Shown: one piece after another, positions 60,923 to 64,000 of the stretch
Layout: every line of letters begins with the position of its first letter
Numbering within the stretch: the first letter of the stretch is position 1
Made by a program: the position numbers and the translations under genes
Origin: an uncultured Alphaproteobacteria bacterium
GTDB taxonomy: Bacteria > Pseudomonadota > Alphaproteobacteria > UBA6615
DNA: 64,000 nucleotides
Assembly (NCBI GenBank): GCA_943787745.1
Contig: CALSNJ010000001.1
Span: forward strand, 62,001 to 126,000
Direction of reading: 5' to 3'
Notes under the pieces: model-generated
Seen by the model: only the letters and a program-made list of their open reading frames with translations
The model's database searches: none
Told to the model about the DNA's origin: nothing

Positions 60923-60943
60923 TCTGTTAACAGTCTATCCACA
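60914..60943. promoter_or_regulatory. Pair of inverted DnaA-box-like sites at the gcrA promoter
   Basis: TTGTCCACA (minus strand, 60914-60922) and CTATCCACA (plus strand, 60935-60943) face each other around the perfect palindrome CTGTTAACAG (60924-60933). Both differ from TTATCCACA by one base. In Caulobacter, DnaA activates gcrA transcription, so this position is meaningful. Confidence 0.5.
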
Positions 60944-60985
60944 TTTTGCGCCAAAATTGGTGTTTTTATGCCCATTTTGGCCTTT

Positions 60986-61954
60986 TCAGCGCGACCGGGG
61001 ACCGCGACGTGATCCGGCACCGGGGACGCTTCCCCGGCCGGTTCTTCTCTCTGAACGGGTGCGCGCCCGCGGTGACCAAGGGCCTTGCGGTCCGGCGGGG
61101 GTCACAACAGACGACTTGCCGGGCGTTCCGGACATTTCCCGCAATCGGGCGACCCGGTTCGCTGTGTTGGGATGAGTTGAGAACATTTTGTCCCGTTTAT
61201 GGGCGTGCAATGGGTTGATGATGAACATGTGGGCGGTGGCCGGGTTGTTTTCAGCGGCGTCATTGTCGATTTGCCGGGATCCAGCCTCGAGTTTTTCAAG
61301 TGCGTCGGCCAGCCAGTCCGGGTTGCCGCAGATCTCCGCACCGCCCCGGTCGGCTTCGTACTCCCGTGTCCGGCTGATCGCCATTTGCACCAGCATCGCG
61401 GCCATGGGGGCCAGAATCATCATGGCCAGCATGCCGATGATGCCCATCTGATTGTTCCGGCCGCCACCGAAGAACAGCGCGAAATTTGCAAGCATCGAAA
61501 GCGCGCCCGCCACCGTGGCGGTCACGGTCATGATCAGGGTGTCACGGTGTTTCACATGGGCGAGTTCATGGGCCATGACCCCGGCGACTTCGCGCTCGTT
61601 CATGAGCTGTAGCAGGCCGGTTGTGGCGGCCACCGAAGCGTTCTTGGGGCCGCGACCCGTTGCAAAGGCGTTGGGTTGCGGGTTGTCGATCAGATAGACC
61701 TTGGGCATCGGCATACTGCCGCGTTTGGCAAGCTCGGCAACGATGCGGTGCAGGCTGTGGCTGGGATCGACTTCCTTTGCCTTGTAGTAGCGCAGCACCG
61801 TTGCGCCCGAGTTCCACCAGGCAAACAGGTTCATGCCCGCGGCGATCACAAGTGCGATCAGCATGCCGGTCTGGCCCGCCATCAGGAATCCCGCGCCCAT
61901 GAACAATGCGGTGAGGGCTGCCAGCAGCAGTGCGGTCTTGAAGTAACTGGCCAT
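60986..61954 (-). CDS. htpX: HtpX family M48 membrane metalloprotease
   Basis: 322 residues. Two N-terminal helices ([19 protein letters not shown] and [17 protein letters not shown]), the zinc motif [16 protein letters not shown], two more helices, and the third ligand in [18 protein letters not shown]-terminal low-complexity basic tail follows [14 protein letters not shown]. It degrades misfolded inner-membrane proteins. Divergent from the SdhAF4-like gene by 91 bp. Confidence 0.94.
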   Translation of the reverse strand: MASYFKTALLLAALTALFMGAGFLMAGQTGMLIALVIAAGMNLFAWWNSGATVLRYYKAKEVDPSHSLHRIVAELAKRGSMPMPKVYLIDNPQPNAFATGRGPKNASVAATTGLLQLMNEREVAGVMAHELAHVKHRDTLIMTVTATVAGALSMLANFALFFGGGRNNQMGIIGMLAMMILAPMAAMLVQMAISRTREYEADRGGAEICGNPDWLADALEKLEAGSRQIDNDAAENNPATAHMFIINPLHAHKRDKMFSTHPNTANRVARLREMSGTPGKSSVVTPAGPQGPWSPRARTRSERRTGRGSVPGAGSRRGPRSR

Positions 61955-62045
61955 GTCTTTTCTCTGGGTCTCGTCTCTGGTCCTGAAATTCGGTCGCGAC
62001 GATCAGTCTCTTGGCAAACCCGGTCTGATCGTCCATATCAAAGAG

Positions 62046-62285
62046 ATGGCTGACAAAACCGACAATACAAGCAGTGCGACACCGGTTTATCGCGAACGGG
62101 TGCCCGATCACGCGCCCACCCGCGCACCGATACCAGCACCCAAACCCGCCCAAAATGCGGCAGACGCTTTGCCGGAAACCAAACCTGAGAATCCGGAAAA
62201 GAAGCCCGAGCTTGGTGGACCCAAGGGGCCCGAGCCCACGCGCTTTGGGGATTGGGAACGTGACGGGCGTTGCGTCGATTTCTGA
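62046..62285 (+). CDS. SdhAF4-like succinate dehydrogenase assembly factor (DUF1674)
   Basis: 79 residues from the ATG at 62046, with AAGAGATGG context. The N-terminal two thirds are proline-rich and disordered; the conserved C-terminus is ELGGPKGPEPTRFGDWERDGRCVDF, the DUF1674/SdhAF4 signature. The family assists flavinated SdhA during assembly of succinate dehydrogenase and is common next to htpX/rsmB in alphaproteobacteria. Confidence 0.85.
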   Translation: MADKTDNTSSATPVYRERVPDHAPTRAPIPAPKPAQNAADALPETKPENPEKKPELGGPKGPEPTRFGDWERDGRCVDF

Positions 62286-62303
62286 CGTGTTTTTGCACCC
62301 GGC

Positions 62304-62879
62304 ATGATCAACCTTCCCGACGGTGACTTCGTTCTCGCGGATCTGGAATACACATCCTGGGACGGGGCGATGGCGCGCGACTGGGGCGGTCCCGGTGAGT
62401 TCCGCGAGATCGTGCAGATCGGCGCTGTGAAAGTCACCCGGGCCGGCGGCTGGCACGAAGTCGACGCCCTGATGGTTCTGGTTCGCCCCACTCTCAACCC
62501 GGTCCTGTCAGACTATTTCACCAATCTGACGGGTATCACCGATGCTGACATCGCCCGAGCGGGCGTTCCGGTCACCGACGCATTGGAGCGGTTTTCGCAG
62601 TTCACCGGCGCGCTGCCCATCCTGACCCATGGGCGGGATGATCTGGTGGTCGTGGAAGAATGCGTGGAAAAGTCGATCGACAACCCGTTCGCCAATCACG
62701 ACTGGTGCGATATCAACCCCGGGATCCGCGCGATGACGGGTCGTGATCTGATGAGTTCGGAACTCCCGGCGCATTTGGGGCTGCCTCAGAAAGGTCAGAC
62801 CCATGACGCACTGGCGGATGCTCGCGCGTTGCTTGCGGTGCTCGCGCATTTCGAGGCGCCGGCGGTGCACACCAGTTAA
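62304..62879 (+). CDS. DnaQ-like 3'-5' exonuclease domain protein
   Basis: 191 residues. The exonuclease I motif FVLADLEYTSWDG (D-x-E) is followed by EIVQIGAVKV, NLTGITDADI, and motif III GQTHDALADARALL (H-x4-D). This is the DEDDh class, as in the RNase T and DNA polymerase III epsilon families. It stands alone rather than being fused to a polymerase. It may trim RNA or DNA ends; the true substrate is unknown. Convergent with the ABM gene (3-nt gap). Confidence 0.84.
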   Translation: MINLPDGDFVLADLEYTSWDGAMARDWGGPGEFREIVQIGAVKVTRAGGWHEVDALMVLVRPTLNPVLSDYFTNLTGITDADIARAGVPVTDALERFSQFTGALPILTHGRDDLVVVEECVEKSIDNPFANHDWCDINPGIRAMTGRDLMSSELPAHLGLPQKGQTHDALADARALLAVLAHFEAPAVHTS

Positions 62880-62882
62880 AAA

Positions 62883-63173
62883 CTACGTCTTCGGAATCTC
62901 CGCAACGATATCAATCATCCGGCCCTTGGGGCCAAACTCTCCGAGAACTTCGCCGATCTTCTCGGCGTTGGAATCGCGGAAGTTGATGAAGTCCTCATGG
63001 GTGTCCCAGAGCATGTAATTGATCACCGTGCCGGTGGCTTTTTCCACATGCACCGTGGCGCCATGGAACTGTGGCTGTGCGGCCACGAGTGTGCCGGTGA
63101 TGCCCTTGAGGGCTTCGACGCAGGCATCGACCCGGTCCGGACCAACTGCGAATTCAACCATTGCGACTTGCAT
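62883..63173 (-). CDS. Small ABM-domain (antibiotic biosynthesis monooxygenase-like) protein
   Basis: 96 residues of one ferredoxin-like ABM fold: VAMVEFAVGPDRVDACVEAL, LVAAQPQFHGATVHVEKATG, NYMLWDTHEDFINFRDS. Such dimeric proteins include quinol monooxygenases and heme-degrading enzymes, but most genomic copies have no known function. It lies 27 nt downstream of acs on the same strand and may be cotranscribed. Confidence 0.78.
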   Translation of the reverse strand: MQVAMVEFAVGPDRVDACVEALKGITGTLVAAQPQFHGATVHVEKATGTVINYMLWDTHEDFINFRDSNAEKIGEVLGEFGPKGRMIDIVAEIPKT

Positions 63174-63199
63174 GAGACGTACACCTGTTAAATGTGGTG

Positions 63200-64000
<801 letters not shown>

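Overview
The window is a high-GC alphaproteobacterial chromosome segment. At the right end is a recognisable alphaproteobacterial core block: rpe, rsmB, gcrA, htpX, an SdhAF4-type assembly factor, a DnaQ-like exonuclease, a small ABM-domain protein and the 3' part of acs. gcrA places the organism in the GcrA/CcrM (and probably CtrA) lineages. I cannot name genus or species. I see no tRNA, rRNA, CRISPR array, transposase or phage gene.

About 56 kb to the left is one large surface-glycan island. From 33.07 kb leftward past base 1 runs what looks like one giant minus-strand operon of about 32 genes. Seventeen of its junctions are 4-nt ATGA stop/start overlaps and no gap exceeds about 61 nt. It begins with pseB and carries a near-complete pseudaminic-acid (Pse) set: pseB, a PseH-like acetyltransferase, a cytidylyltransferase/aminotransferase fusion, pseC, pseG, pseI. 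It also carries the late legionaminic/sialic-type steps (NeuC-, NeuB- and NeuA-like), three WbpG/PseA-type amidotransferases with two HisH/HisF pairs (amidino groups), several GT-B-like transferases of unknown family, a PglK/MsbA-like ABC flippase, a PhyH-type dioxygenase, a SQD1-like UDP-sulfoquinovose synthase, a sulfotransferase, a polysaccharide deacetylase and methyltransferases.

The middle (33.3-47.5 kb) holds an MBOAT/SGNH acyltransferase pair, an Arn-like lipid-sugar set (ArnC-like GT2, ArnT-like GT-C, small EmrE/ArnE-like membrane protein), a B12-type radical SAM gene with an in-frame amber codon, an AsnB-type amidotransferase, methyltransferases, a frameshifted third NeuB gene and another NeuA-like gene. 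From 47.5 to 56.4 kb come the regulators (RfaH-like NusG paralogue and a winged-helix protein), cysDNC for PAPS, a nucleotide-sugar dehydrogenase and the early GDP-branch legionaminate genes ptmE, legC and legB, then a heparinase II/III-like gene.

The most interesting signal is regulatory. The palindrome GTTCA-N5-TGAAC occurs twice, 22 bp apart, just upstream of the winged-helix gene, and once in the 17-bp spacer of a TTGACA promoter 130 bp upstream of pseB. The leader between that promoter and pseB carries a 10/12 match to the E. coli ops element, in the correct orientation and able to form the ops-type hairpin. The RfaH-like gene is cotranscribed with the winged-helix gene. I infer a two-part switch: a repressor gates initiation, and its operon partner, an ops-recruited antiterminator, drives elongation through more than 33 kb of glycan genes.

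Three stretches (1-2 kb, 28.8-30.8 kb, 44.8-45.9 kb) contain many single-base frameshifts inside otherwise well-conserved proteins. Either sequence errors or very recent inactivation could explain them.
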